DNA of 64,000 nucleotides from Halomonas borealis (GCF_004798905.1 NZ_SDMO01000003.1:62001-126000); one strand, 5' to 3'. Shown: positions 13,234-23,938, counted from the first letter of the stretch. Translations and numbers: made by a program. The notes: generated from the sequence alone by a model not told the origin.

Positions 13234-14514
13234 ATGAGCCTCGAGCCCTCTTCCCTGCAAAGCGTGATCGATGACGCCCTGGCACGGACCCCGCCGGGAC
13301 GTTGTGTGTGGGTGGCGCTTTCCGGTGGGCTCGATTCCGCGCTGCTGCTGACGCTGGCCGCGGACGCCTGCCGGCGCCATCCGCGGGCGTTGCGGGTGCT
13401 TCACGTCCATCACGGCCTGCAGGCCGAAGGTGAGGGCTTCGAACGCCATTGCCGGCGGCTGTGTTCGCGACTCGGGGTGCCCCTCGATGTGGCGCGTGTC
13501 GGCGTCGATGCGTCGGCGGGGGGCGGGCTCGAGGGTGAGGCGCGTGATGCCCGCTACGCGGCCTTTCGGCGTCGGCTGCTGGCCGGCGAGACCCTGTGGC
13601 TAGCCCAGCACCGTGATGATCAGGCCGAAACCTTCCTGTTGGCGGCGCTGCGTGGCGCCGGTTCGCGTGGGCTTGCCGCGATGCCGGCGGCGCGTGATAT
13701 CGACGGCTGGTGCCTGGCTCGCCCGCTGCTCGGCTACCCGCGTTCGAGCCTGGAAGCCGAGGCCGAGCGCCGAGGCCTGGCCTGGGTCGAGGACCCGAGC
13801 AACGCCGACACGTGCTTGGGCCGTAACTTCCTGCGTCATCGTGCGCTGCCGCGGCTGGTCGAGCGTTGGCCGGACGCCGGGGCCGCGCTGGCGCGCAGCG
13901 CCGCGCTGTCCGGCGAGGCCGATGGGCTGCTCGAGGAGTTCGCCGCCGAGGACCTGACGCGGCTGGGGGGCGATCCCGCTCGCCTGCCGTGTGCCGGCCT
14001 GCTCGGGATGTCCGCGCCGCGCCGCCGCCTGCAGGTTCGCCACTGCCTGGCACGGCTGGGGTTGCCGCGGCCGCCGGCCCGGCGCCTGGATAGCCTGCTC
14101 GAGCAGCTCGCCGCGCGTCGTGATGCCGCGGCGCGGGTGGCCTGGCCGGGTGCGGAGGCCCGCGTCTGGCGGGAAACGCTCTATCTCATGTCTCCGTTGG
14201 CGCCGCTGCCGGCCGATTGGCGAGCCGCCTGGGACGGTAGGCCACCGCTGGCCACGCCCTTGGGGCCGTTGGCCTCGGGACTGGCCCGCGACGACGGTGG
14301 GCCGGTGGCGCTGAGGCTGGCGCCGCGGCTCGGTGGCGAACGCCTGCGCCTGGCGGGGCGTGGCGAGCGCGATCTCAAGCGCTTGCTGCAGGAGTGGAGC
14401 ATGCCACCCTGGGAGCGCGCACGCCTGCTGGTGGCCTGGCACGGGGGGCGGACGGTGGCGGTGGCGGGGCCCTCGGGCTGGCTGGCCTGTGCCGAGGGCT
14501 GGCGCATCGGTTGA
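13234..14514 (+). CDS. tilS: tRNA(Ile)-lysidine synthase TilS
   Basis: TilS converts the wobble cytidine of the AUA-reading isoleucine tRNA to lysidine using ATP and lysine. The 426-residue protein has the PP-loop SGGLDS at residues 30-35, the HHGLQ motif after it, and the middle and C-terminal TilS domains. An in-frame GTG at 13222 could add four residues; neither start has a strong ribosome site. The 3' end converges on ppx with 6 bp between stop codons. In Pseudomonas pyrG follows tilS; here it lies about 41 kb away. Confidence 0.94.
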   Translation: MSLEPSSLQSVIDDALARTPPGRCVWVALSGGLDSALLLTLAADACRRHPRALRVLHVHHGLQAEGEGFERHCRRLCSRLGVPLDVARVGVDASAGGGLEGEARDARYAAFRRRLLAGETLWLAQHRDDQAETFLLAALRGAGSRGLAAMPAARDIDGWCLARPLLGYPRSSLEAEAERRGLAWVEDPSNADTCLGRNFLRHRALPRLVERWPDAGAALARSAALSGEADGLLEEFAAEDLTRLGGDPARLPCAGLLGMSAPRRRLQVRHCLARLGLPRPPARRLDSLLEQLAARRDAAARVAWPGAEARVWRETLYLMSPLAPLPADWRAAWDGRPPLATPLGPLASGLARDDGGPVALRLAPRLGGERLRLAGRGERDLKRLLQEWSMPPWERARLLVAWHGGRTVAVAGPSGWLACAEGWRIG

Positions 14515-14520
14515 GCGAGC

Positions 14521-16053
14521 TCAGTCGCTGTCGAGCGTCAGCACGAGTCCGGCCGCTTGCTGGTAGGCGGTCTCCTGCTCCAGGTCGGCACGCAGCAGGC
14601 TCGGTTGGTGTCCCTGTAGTTGCAGCCGCAGGGCGCCCTCGTCGTCGAGGCTCAGCGTGGGCGTCGCCGGGGGATGCTCGGGCCGGGAGTGGTTGATGAG
14701 CACGGCCAGCCGCAGCAAGCGGGCCAGGCGTGACATGGCAGGGCGTTCGACGGCGGGCAGCGCCTGCCACTCCTCGAGCGGGAATGTGCGTCGGTGGGCG
14801 CGCACCAGGAAGGCCAGCTGGCGTTGCTCGGTGCGTGAGAAGCCGGCCAGGTCGGAGTGTTCCAACAGGTAGGCACCGTGGCGGTGGAACTGGCTGTGGG
14901 AGACCGTCAGGCCGATCTCGTGGAGCCGGCTGGCCCACTCGAGGAAGCGTGCCCGATCGTCGTCTAGCCGCCAGCGATCGCGCACCTGGTGGAGCAGCGC
15001 ACACGCCGTGGCCGCCACGTTGTCGGCCTGACGAGGGTCGACGCCGTAGAGGCGTTCTAGGTTGGCCAGCGTCTTGAGTCGCGAGTCTTCCGGGCTGTTG
15101 CGCCCGGCCATGTCGTAGAGCACGCCCTCGCGCAGGGCGCCGTCCGAGTAGCGAATCGCGGCCAGGTCGAAGGCCTCGAAGATGGCGCCGAGGATGGCGA
15201 TGCCGGCCGGGAAGATCTGGGCGCGATCGGCCTTGAGGCCGTCCAGGGCGACCCTGTCGAGTCGCTGGAAGTCGAGCAGGCGCTGGCGCAGGCGCTGCAG
15301 GCCGGCGCGGGTGATCACACCCTCCGGCGAGCGGTCGGCGGCGGCGATCACCGCCGCGGCGGCCTTGATGGTGCCGCTGGAGCCGACCGGGTCGTTCCAG
15401 CCGAGCGTCTGGAAGGGGCGCTGGATGTTGGCCAGCTCCGAGAGGGCGGCCAGCTCGGCGCGGCGCATGCACGCTTCGTCGATCTCGCCGCTCTCGAAGA
15501 AGCGCCGCGTGTAGGTCACGCAGCCCATGCTGAGGCTTTCCAGGGCCTGGGGCTCGAAGTCTTCGCCGATGATGAATTCGGTGGATCCGCCGCCGATGTC
15601 GACGATCAGACGCCGGCCTTCCTCGGCCATCGCATGGGCCGCACCCAGGTAGATGAGGCGCGCCTCCTCGCGGCCGGAGATGATCTCGATGCGGCTGCCG
15701 AGCAGCGCCTCGGCGCGCTCGATGAAGGCTTGGCTGTTGTCGGCGGCGCGCAGGGCGTTGGTGCCCACGACCCGCAGATCCCCGGGAGTGATGCCCGTGA
15801 GGAAGGGCGCGAAGCGCGCCAGGCAGCCCAGTGCACGGGTCATGGCGGCCTCGGTGAGCCGGCCGTCGTCGTCGAGCCCGGCGGCCAGCTGGACCTTGTC
15901 ACCCTGGCGGGCGACCACCTGCAGGCGGTCCTCCTGGTAGTTGGCCACCAGCAGGTGGAAGCTGTTCGACCCCAGGTCGATGGCGGCGAGGCGGCGGGGG
16001 GCGATCTCATGCTCGCCGCTGTCGGTAGTCGGCCGGTCCGTGGGCGCGATCAT
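14521..16053 (-). CDS. ppx: Exopolyphosphatase / guanosine pentaphosphate phosphatase (Ppx/GppA)
   Basis: Ppx removes phosphate from polyphosphate chains and related enzymes hydrolyse pppGpp. The 510-residue protein has the ASKHA-type phosphate loops IDLGSNSFHLLVA near the N-terminus and DIGGGSTEF in the middle. A C-terminal HD-like helical region follows. I chose the ATG at 16053 because GAAGGAG sits just upstream; a longer TTG-started frame to 16080 lacks this support. It is divergent from rho; in Pseudomonas trxA lies between the two, but it is absent here. Confidence 0.94.
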   Translation of the reverse strand: MIAPTDRPTTDSGEHEIAPRRLAAIDLGSNSFHLLVANYQEDRLQVVARQGDKVQLAAGLDDDGRLTEAAMTRALGCLARFAPFLTGITPGDLRVVGTNALRAADNSQAFIERAEALLGSRIEIISGREEARLIYLGAAHAMAEEGRRLIVDIGGGSTEFIIGEDFEPQALESLSMGCVTYTRRFFESGEIDEACMRRAELAALSELANIQRPFQTLGWNDPVGSSGTIKAAAAVIAAADRSPEGVITRAGLQRLRQRLLDFQRLDRVALDGLKADRAQIFPAGIAILGAIFEAFDLAAIRYSDGALREGVLYDMAGRNSPEDSRLKTLANLERLYGVDPRQADNVAATACALLHQVRDRWRLDDDRARFLEWASRLHEIGLTVSHSQFHRHGAYLLEHSDLAGFSRTEQRQLAFLVRAHRRTFPLEEWQALPAVERPAMSRLARLLRLAVLINHSRPEHPPATPTLSLDDEGALRLQLQGHQPSLLRADLEQETAYQQAAGLVLTLDSD

Positions 16054-16080
16054 GGCGGCTCCTTCAGGATGACAGGCCAA

Positions 16081-16109
16081 AGGTTGCTGGCGTCTTTGGG
16101 GCTTGTCAA
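16081..16109 (-). promoter_or_regulatory. Possible ppx promoter
   Basis: Reading leftward there is a perfect TTGACA (16109-16104), but the hexamer 17 bp downstream (CAACCT) is a poor -10 match. The call rests on the -35 element. Confidence 0.3.
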
Positions 16110-16156
16110 TTACGCCGCCCGAGGAGGCGCGTGGGGTATTGCGTTTCCCTTCGCCC

Positions 16157-16186
16157 TTGACTAGTATCGGGTCATTCGCCTATTCC
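16157..16186 (+). promoter_or_regulatory. Candidate rho promoter
   Basis: TTGACT (16157-16162) and TATTCC (16181-16186) are 18 bp apart. Transcription from here would give rho an untranslated leader of roughly 300 nt. Confidence 0.5.
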
Positions 16187-16493
16187 GAATACTTCCCGAC
16201 CGCGCACGGCGACCACGCCACGGTCACTTTCAAGTCGTCAGATAGCCCACTGCAATCAGCCCGCTTTAATCCGGCCTTCGGCCCGCTGCGCTGATCCAGG
16301 CGAAAACGAATCTGCTCCCTCGCTTCCGATACTGGTCCGGCACCCTCATGGCTGCCAGCCCGAGGCCATGTTGACCATTCGACGAGGCAGCCTACCCGGG
16401 CCCTGAACGCATCCACGCGGCGTTAACGTCTCGCCTTCTGTCCCATACGGCGCATGGCCGCCCGGCTTTCACGAGCAACTTCTGAACACACCG
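16187..16493 (+). promoter_or_regulatory. Long rho leader region
   Basis: About 300 bp between the candidate promoter and rho hold no convincing gene. From about 16300 onward the + strand is rich in C and pyrimidine runs, the kind of sequence Rho loads on. E. coli rho is autoregulated by premature termination in its leader, so similar feedback is plausible here. trxA, which usually lies here in pseudomonads, is missing. Confidence 0.4.
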
Positions 16494-17753
<1,260 letters not shown>

Positions 17754-17941
17754 TCGGCGCTATTGCGCTTGCGGATACGGCGTTGAATCCTCGCTCGGCC
17801 TGCTCATGTGCGGCTCGTGCACTCCGCGGCCCGCGCCCGGGATTCGCCTTGTCTCCGCTGCGCTCATGACGCTCCGGTGGCCGGCTAACCGGGCTCGGTA
17901 GGCCAGAGGTTGGGCTCATGGCCGCCAGGCGCAGCATCCCG
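17754..17941. repeat. Rho-ubiD intergenic region with imperfect palindromic sequence
   Basis: The stretch contains GC-rich, partly self-complementary sequence (for example CTCGGCC near 17797 and CGCGGCCCG near 17826) and no plausible gene. It looks like a dispersed extragenic repeat of the kind common in pseudomonads and halomonads. No second copy occurs in this window, so this is a suspicion only. Confidence 0.3.
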
Positions 17942-17970
17942 AAGGGGCAGCATGCTATGCTGCCCCTTTT
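17942..17970 (+). terminator. Terminator hairpin upstream of ubiD
   Basis: Perfect 12-bp arms AAGGGGCAGCAT (17942-17953) and its complement (17957-17968) enclose a 3-nt loop, followed by TTTT. It lies 30 bp before ubiD and probably stops rho readthrough. Confidence 0.7.
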
Positions 17971-17997
17971 GCGTCGTTCGAGACACGGGAAGGCCGC

Positions 17998-19491
17998 ATG
18001 AAGTACAAGGACCTGCGCGAGTTCATCGCCGCGCTGGAAGAGCAAGGCGAGCTCAAGCGCGTTTCCGCCGAGGTAGATCCCTACCTGGAAATCACCGAGA
18101 TCTGCGATCGCACCCTGCAGGCCGGCGGGCCGGCGCTTTTGTTCGAGAACGTCAAGGGCCACGACATGCCGCTGCTCGGCAACCTGTTCGGCACGCCGAA
18201 GCGGGTCGCCATGGGCATGGGGCAGGACTCGGTCGCGTCGCTCAGGGAGGTCGGCGAGCTGCTGGCCTTCCTCAAGGAGCCGGAACCGCCCAAGGGCTTC
18301 CGCGATGCCCTGGACAAGCTGCCGGTCTACAAGCAGGTGATGAGCATGGGCCCCAAGCGGCTCAAGCGGGCGCCGGTGCAGGAGGTGGTGCTCGAGGGCG
18401 ATGAGGTCGACCTCGACCGTCTGCCGATCCAGCACTGCTGGCCCGGTGACGCCGCGCCGCTGGTGACCTGGCCGCTGGTGATCACCAAGGGGCCGCACAA
18501 GTCGCGCCAGAACCTGGGCATCTATCGCCAGCAGAAGCTGTCGCGTCATCGCCTGATCATGCGCTGGTTGTCGCATCGCGGCGGTGCCCTGGACTTCCAG
18601 GAATGGTGCCGCGAGCATCCCGGCGAGCCCTTCCCGGTGGCGGTGGCGCTGGGCGCCGACCCGGCGACCATCCTCGGTGCGGTGACGCCGGTGCCGGACT
18701 CGCTCTCCGAATACGCCTTCGCCGGGTTGCTGCGCGGCTCGCGCACCGAGTTGATCAAGTGCGGCCACGCCGAGCTCGAGGTGCCGGCCTCCTCCGAGAT
18801 CATCCTCGAGGGCTTCCTGTACCCGGACGATACCGCCCCGGAAGGCCCCTACGGCGATCACACCGGCTACTACAACGAGGTGGAGACCTTCCCGGTGTTC
18901 ACGGTCACGCGCATGACCATGCGCCGCGACGCCATCTATCATTCCACCTACACCGGCCGCCCGCCGGACGAACCCGCGGTGCTGGGGCTGGCGCTGAACG
19001 AGGTGTTCGTGCCGATCCTGCGGCGCCAGTTCCCGGAGATCGTCGACTTCTATCTGCCCCCGGAGGGCTGCTCCTACCGCATGGCGGTGGTGACCATGAA
19101 GAAGCAGTATCCCGGGCATGCCAAGCGCGTGATGATGGGCGTGTGGAGCTTCCTGCGTCAGTTCATGTACACCAAGTTCGTGGTGGTGCTCGACGACGAC
19201 GTCAGCGCGCGTGACTGGAAGGACGTGATCTGGGCCATCACCACCCGCATGGATCCGGCGCGGGATACCGTGATGGTGGAGAATACCCCCATCGACTATC
19301 TGGATTTCGCCTCGCCGGTGGCGGGGCTGGGTTCCAAGATGGGCCTGGATGCCACCGACAAGTGGCCCGGCGAGACCGACCGCGAGTGGGGCACACCCAT
19401 CGTCATGGACGAGGCCGTGAAGGCTCGCGTCAACGAGCGCTGGGACGAACTGGGCATCGATACCCCCGATAACCACAAGAGGCATTCATGA
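17998..19491 (+). CDS. ubiD: 4-hydroxy-3-polyprenylbenzoate decarboxylase UbiD
   Basis: UbiD removes the carboxyl group of the ubiquinone precursor using prenylated FMN made by UbiX. The 497-residue protein begins [14 protein letters not shown] and shows the family blocks around [12 protein letters not shown] and [17 protein letters not shown]. Length matches E. coli UbiD. Its stop overlaps the next gene by 4 bp (ATGA), so ubiD, fre and folM are likely one translation-coupled unit. Confidence 0.96.
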   Translation: MKYKDLREFIAALEEQGELKRVSAEVDPYLEITEICDRTLQAGGPALLFENVKGHDMPLLGNLFGTPKRVAMGMGQDSVASLREVGELLAFLKEPEPPKGFRDALDKLPVYKQVMSMGPKRLKRAPVQEVVLEGDEVDLDRLPIQHCWPGDAAPLVTWPLVITKGPHKSRQNLGIYRQQKLSRHRLIMRWLSHRGGALDFQEWCREHPGEPFPVAVALGADPATILGAVTPVPDSLSEYAFAGLLRGSRTELIKCGHAELEVPASSEIILEGFLYPDDTAPEGPYGDHTGYYNEVETFPVFTVTRMTMRRDAIYHSTYTGRPPDEPAVLGLALNEVFVPILRRQFPEIVDFYLPPEGCSYRMAVVTMKKQYPGHAKRVMMGVWSFLRQFMYTKFVVVLDDDVSARDWKDVIWAITTRMDPARDTVMVENTPIDYLDFASPVAGLGSKMGLDATDKWPGETDREWGTPIVMDEAVKARVNERWDELGIDTPDNHKRHS

Positions 19492-20273
19492 CGGCAAGGA
19501 CCCTGACCTGTCAGGTCGTCGAGGTCGAGGACCTCACCCCCGATGTCTTCCGGGTGCACCTGGAGGGCCGCACCGAGGCCATGGCCCACGCGCCCGGCCA
19601 GTATCTGGAGCTTCAGCTGGACCCCGAGACCTGGGTGCCGTTCTCGATCGCCAGCGCCCATCAGGACGATGGGCGCCTCGAGTTGCACATCCAGCACTGG
19701 CCGGAGCGCTCCAACTCGGCGCGGTTGCGCGAGCTGCTGGTGGTCGCCGAACAGCTGACCGTGCGGCTGCCGGGCGGCGACTGCGTGCTCGACCCCGATA
19801 GTGCCCGCCCGCTGCTGCTGGTCGCCGCCGGTACCGGCTTCGCCCAGATGAAGGCGATCGTCGAGGCGGCCCTGCATGCCGACTCCGAACGCGAGATCGC
19901 CCTGTGGTGGGCGGCCAAGGAACGCCGCGAGTTCTACCTGGAGAGCCTGGCCCGGGAGTGGGCGGCTCAGTACGCGAACGTGACGTTCCACGGTGTCAGC
20001 GAGCTGGGCATGAGTGAGGACTTCGATGTCGAGCATGTTCGCGGCCATGTCGGCCGGATCGATGCCGCCCTGGGCGAGGTCTTGAGCGAGCTCGATGTCT
20101 CCGGCCATGACGTCTACTTCTCCGGGTCGCCGGGCATGGTCTATGCCTGCGTCGACGTGCTGGCATCATTAGGCCTCGAGCCCTCGCGGGTGTTTTCCGA
20201 TGTCTTCGCCTATGCGCCGCGCGATCCGCTGGTGCCCACGGTGGGCAGCCTGGTGAGGGAAGGGCAGGCATGA
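19488..20273 (+). CDS. fre: NAD(P)H-flavin reductase, Fre-like
   Basis: This protein is of the ferredoxin-NADP reductase fold. It has an FAD-binding beta-barrel with the PFSIAS motif and an NAD(P)-binding domain with [12 protein letters not shown] and [11 protein letters not shown]. The 261-residue length suits a stand-alone reductase without an iron-sulfur domain. Fre-type enzymes make reduced flavin; being coupled to ubiD fits a role in supplying reduced FMN for prenyl-FMN synthesis, which is inference. A CDP-4-keto-6-deoxyglucose reductase annotation would be an alternative name for the same fold. Confidence 0.82.
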   Translation: MTARTLTCQVVEVEDLTPDVFRVHLEGRTEAMAHAPGQYLELQLDPETWVPFSIASAHQDDGRLELHIQHWPERSNSARLRELLVVAEQLTVRLPGGDCVLDPDSARPLLLVAAGTGFAQMKAIVEAALHADSEREIALWWAAKERREFYLESLAREWAAQYANVTFHGVSELGMSEDFDVEHVRGHVGRIDAALGEVLSELDVSGHDVYFSGSPGMVYACVDVLASLGLEPSRVFSDVFAYAPRDPLVPTVGSLVREGQA

Positions 20274-20983
20274 GTGCCGCACCGATCCTGATCACCGGCG
20301 GCGCCCAGCGGCTGGGGCGCCACTGTGCCGAGCGTCTGGTCGACGAGGGGCATCCGGTGATCGTCAGCTATCGCCGCGAACGCGAGGCGCTCGACGCGCT
20401 GCGCGAGCGAGGCATCGTCACCCTGCAGGCCGACTTCTCGAGCCAGGCCGGCATCGAGGACTTCCTCGAGCGGCTACGCGGCGAGACCAGTTCGCTGCGG
20501 GCCATCGTCCACAACGCCAGCGACTGGGCGCCGGACGCCGCCGGCCCCGAGGCGGGCGATAACTTCGAGCGACTGTTCCGGGTGCACATGCTGGCGCCCT
20601 ACCTGATCAACCTCGGCGCCCGCGAGCTTCTCGAGGCCGGCGAAGAGCCGATGCGCGACATCGTGCACATGACCGATTTCGTGGCCAGCAGGGGCTCGCG
20701 CAAGCATGCCGCCTACGCCGCCTCCAAGGCCGGGCTGGAGAGCCTGACGCTGTCGTTCGCCGCGATGTTCGCACCGTCGATCCAGGTCAATGCCATCGCC
20801 CCGGCGATGATCATGCTGAACGAGGGCGACGACGCGGCCTACGCCGAGAAGGCACGGTCCAAGTCGGCGATGGAGCTGATTCCCGGGCCGGGGGTGATTC
20901 ACCAGAGCCTGCGTTACCTGCTCGACAATCGCTACGTGACCGGCAGCACCCTGCCGGTAGATGGTGGCCGCCACCTGCGTTAG
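20270..20983 (+). CDS. folM: Dihydromonapterin reductase FolM (short-chain dehydrogenase)
   Basis: FolM reduces dihydromonapterin to tetrahydromonapterin and can act as a minor dihydrofolate reductase. The 237-residue protein has the nucleotide motif ITGGAQRLG, the HNAS motif and the catalytic Tyr149-x3-Lys153. It ends in PVDGGRHLR, closely like the C-terminus of E. coli FolM. It overlaps the upstream reductase by 4 bp. The strong similarity to FolM rather than general SDRs rests on the HNAS, KHAAYAASK and C-terminal motifs. Confidence 0.85.
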   Translation: MSAAPILITGGAQRLGRHCAERLVDEGHPVIVSYRREREALDALRERGIVTLQADFSSQAGIEDFLERLRGETSSLRAIVHNASDWAPDAAGPEAGDNFERLFRVHMLAPYLINLGARELLEAGEEPMRDIVHMTDFVASRGSRKHAAYAASKAGLESLTLSFAAMFAPSIQVNAIAPAMIMLNEGDDAAYAEKARSKSAMELIPGPGVIHQSLRYLLDNRYVTGSTLPVDGGRHLR

Positions 20984-21032
20984 GCCTGCACGCGACGACC
21001 CGAGAGGCTCGCCAGGACGGTGGCGGGGAGCC

Positions 21033-21061
21033 TTGCCAAGCGCGTCGTGAGCGGGCAGGAT
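21033..21061 (+). promoter_or_regulatory. Weak candidate promoter for the aromatic leader
   Basis: TTGCCA (21033-21038) and CAGGAT (21056-21061) are 17 bp apart. The -10 match is weak. It is offered because the leader transcript must start near here. Confidence 0.3.
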
Positions 21062-21095
21062 GGGAGTCGATTCTAGGAGAACCGAGACGCGACCC

Positions 21096-21242
21096 ATGAC
21101 ACCGAGCCCGTTCCTGCCCCAGCAACGCTTTTCGACCGCCTTCCCGGCGGCGCCGGCGGCTGGGCGTGTGGCCGCCTTCGGTAGCGCCTATTATTGGCCG
21201 GGTGACTGGTTTAGCGTCGGCGTGCCGACGGCCGGGTCCTGA
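21096..21242 (+). CDS. Aromatic-rich leader peptide 1 upstream of DAHP synthase
   Basis: A 48-codon ORF carries Tyr32-Tyr33-Trp34 and Trp38-Phe39 close to its end. It is followed at once by a long hairpin and a rho-independent terminator, the layout of an attenuation leader peptide. Codons for all three aromatic amino acids lie at 21189-21212. The start is uncertain: an in-frame ATG at 21060 would give 60 residues, and the AGGAG at 21075-21079 is rather far from 21096. The aromatic cluster is the same either way. The product itself probably has no enzymatic role. Confidence 0.65.
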   Translation: MTPSPFLPQQRFSTAFPAAPAAGRVAAFGSAYYWPGDWFSVGVPTAGS

Positions 21243-21274
21243 CAGCACAGGACGGCCGCGAGGCACGCCCACCC
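21200..21274 (+). promoter_or_regulatory. Pause-type hairpin of the aromatic attenuator
   Basis: Nested pairs are GGCGTGCC (21219-21226) with GGCACGCC (21262-21269), GGCC (21230-21233) with GGCC (21254-21257), and GTCCTG (21236-21241) with CAGGAC (21248-21253). GGGTG (21200-21204) with CACCC (21270-21274) may close the base. The 5' arm begins just after the aromatic codons, so a stalled ribosome would disrupt it. Confidence 0.6.
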
Positions 21275-21275
21275 A

Positions 21276-21314
21276 GGGTTGCCTCCGACACGCAGAACCC
21301 CCGGACGGCAACCC
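21276..21314 (+). promoter_or_regulatory. Antiterminator pairing of the aromatic attenuator
   Basis: GGGTTGCCTCCG (21276-21287) pairs with CGGACGGCAACCC (21302-21314) with a single bulged G. The 3' arm shares bases with the terminator 5' arm, so the two structures exclude each other. Confidence 0.6.
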
Positions 21315-21335
21315 CGCCCGGGGGTTCTGCGTTTC
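21290..21335 (+). terminator. Attenuator terminator before DAHP synthase
   Basis: A perfect 15-bp stem (21290-21304 with 21318-21332) encloses a 13-nt loop and is followed by a short T-run and an AT-rich stretch. It lies between leader peptide 1 and the DAHP synthase gene. Confidence 0.75.
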
Positions 21336-21362
21336 TGGCATTCATTATTCGAGGAGACACTC

Positions 21363-21527
21363 ATGACCGCATTCGATCGCCGCCACGCCGAGTTCCGCAC
21401 CCTGGGTCGGGGCTATTATGGCTATGGCTGGCGATTTATCGACGTGCGGTCGGCTCAGTGCGCCACCTCCGACCGTGGGCTTACCGGTGGCATGACGTTG
21501 TCCCGACCCTCTCGCTCACGGAGTTGA
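21363..21527 (+). CDS. Second aromatic-rich short ORF, coupled to DAHP synthase
   Basis: A 54-codon ORF has a good ribosome site (GAGGAG at 21351-21356) and the cluster Tyr18-Tyr19-Gly-Tyr21-Gly-Trp23-Arg-Phe25. Its stop lies 6 bp before the DAHP synthase ATG, so it could couple translation to that gene. It may be a second leader peptide sensing aromatic amino acids after the first terminator. A hairpin (CGGTCGG with CCGACCG) lies within its second half. I do not recognise it as a known protein family. Confidence 0.55.
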   Translation: MTAFDRRHAEFRTLGRGYYGYGWRFIDVRSAQCATSDRGLTGGMTLSRPSRSRS

Positions 21528-21533
21528 TGCCTC

Positions 21534-22601
21534 ATGAATGCCCCCGTTTCTCTCGCCCAAAGCGCCGAATCCGCCCCCGGCCACCAGGGCGCCCGCGCCT
21601 TGCCCACCCCGGCGGAATTGAAGCACGCCCTGCCGCTCGAGCCGGCACTCGCCCGGCGCCTCGACGGCCAGCGCCAGGCCATCCGTGATGTCCTCGCCGG
21701 CCGCGATGATCGCCTTCTGGTGGTCGTCGGTCCCTGCTCGATCCACGACCCCGAGGCGGCCCTCGAGTATGCCCGTCACCTGGCCGAGCTGGCATCCAGG
21801 GTCGAGGACCGCCTGCTGCTGGTGATGCGCGTCTACGTGGAGAAGCCGCGCACCACCGTCGGCTGGAAGGGGCTGGCCTACGACCCCGACCTGGACGGCA
21901 CGGGTGACCTGGCGCGAGGCCTCGAGCTGTCGCGCTCGCTGATGCGCGAGATCACCCGGCTCGGCCTGCCGGTGGCCACCGAGCTGCTGCAGCCGATGCT
22001 GGCGCCTTACCTCGATGACCTGTTGAGCTGGGTGGCGATCGGCGCCCGCACCACCGAGTCTCAGCTGCATCGCGAGCTGGCCAGTGGCCTGGATGCGGTG
22101 GTCGGCTTCAAGAACGCCACCAGCGGCGACCTGCAGGTCGCGGTGGATGCCATGCGCGCCGCGGCTCATCCTCATCAGCACTTCGCCATGGGCGCCGACG
22201 GCCGGCCCGAGGTGCGCGAGACGCCCGGCAACCCGCATACCCATGCGGTGTTGCGCGGTGGCCATGGCGAGCCCAACTTCCGCGCGCCCCAGGTGGCGGC
22301 GGCCCGCGAGGCCCTGGAGGCGGCCGATCAGAACGCACGGTTGATGGTCGACTGCAGCCACGCCAACGCGCGCAAGGATCATCGCCGCCAGAGCGAGGTG
22401 ATGCTCGACGTATTGAACCAGCGGCTGGCCGGCGATGCCTCGCTGGTGGGGCTGATGCTGGAGAGCCAGCTTCACGAGGGCAAGCAGCCGCTGGCGCCGG
22501 GCAAGCTGCGCCACGGGGTCTCGGTCACCGATGCCTGCATCGGCTGGGAGACCACCGAGCACCTGTTGACCACGGCCGCGGAGAAGCTACGCGAGGTCTG
22601 A
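21534..22601 (+). CDS. 3-deoxy-7-phosphoheptulonate (DAHP) synthase, class I
   Basis: DAHP synthase joins phosphoenolpyruvate and erythrose 4-phosphate, the first committed step to aromatic amino acids. The 355-residue protein is of the AroF/G/H type with GPCSIHD (metal-ligand Cys68), VYVEKPRTTVGWKG, and the later CSHAN and LESQL metal-ligand motifs. Which amino acid inhibits it cannot be read safely from the sequence, so I give no isozyme letter. The leader with two aromatic-rich ORFs and an attenuator suggests control by aromatic tRNA charging. It ends before a bidirectional terminator shared with hemB. Confidence 0.95.
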   Translation: MNAPVSLAQSAESAPGHQGARALPTPAELKHALPLEPALARRLDGQRQAIRDVLAGRDDRLLVVVGPCSIHDPEAALEYARHLAELASRVEDRLLLVMRVYVEKPRTTVGWKGLAYDPDLDGTGDLARGLELSRSLMREITRLGLPVATELLQPMLAPYLDDLLSWVAIGARTTESQLHRELASGLDAVVGFKNATSGDLQVAVDAMRAAAHPHQHFAMGADGRPEVRETPGNPHTHAVLRGGHGEPNFRAPQVAAAREALEAADQNARLMVDCSHANARKDHRRQSEVMLDVLNQRLAGDASLVGLMLESQLHEGKQPLAPGKLRHGVSVTDACIGWETTEHLLTTAAEKLREV

Positions 22602-22619
22602 GGCCGACTGTGAGCCGAA

Positions 22620-22660
22620 ACGAAACCGCCCCCATGGCATACGCCTGGGGGCGGTTTCGT
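22620..22660. terminator. Bidirectional terminator between DAHP synthase and hemB
   Basis: A perfect 15-bp stem (22620-22634 with 22646-22660) has A-rich and T-rich outer ends, so it can work for both converging genes. Confidence 0.8.
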
Positions 22661-22723
22661 TGGTGGGCGAGCGGTGAGCGGGCGTCAGGCAGACGCGTGT
22701 CGGCGCGATGCCTCGTCCGTCGG

Positions 22724-23761
<1,038 letters not shown>

Positions 23762-23812
23762 TCAGCACGCAGCCTGGCGGATCATTGATGACGCAGCGAT
23801 GACGGTCGTTCG

Positions 23813-23818
23813 AGTATA
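23813..23818 (-). promoter_or_regulatory. Candidate hemB -10 element
   Basis: Reading leftward, TATACT lies about 80 bp before the hemB start. No clear -35 is seen at the right distance. Confidence 0.35.
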
Positions 23819-23848
23819 TCAGGGTCAACCGGCGTCGACAGACGCGTC

Positions 23849-23877
23849 TTGTCGCACCCCCGGGGACTCTCTACAGT
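23849..23877 (+). promoter_or_regulatory. Candidate elbB promoter
   Basis: TTGTCG (23849-23854) and TACAGT (23872-23877) are 17 bp apart, about 60 bp before the elbB start. Confidence 0.5.
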
Positions 23878-23938
23878 GATGGCTTCATGTTTTACCGGCC
23901 TTGCCACCGATCGGCAGGGGATGCACGAGGAGAGGCAT

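Noticed and set aside
16103..16294. 63-codon frame in the rho leader as a rhoL-like leader gene
   Set aside because: No ribosome site, it would span the likely promoter, and the sequence does not resemble RhoL.
21166..21366. 66-codon frame overlapping the attenuator
   Set aside because: It runs through the terminator hairpin in a different frame, with no ribosome site; the aromatic-rich frame explains the structure better.
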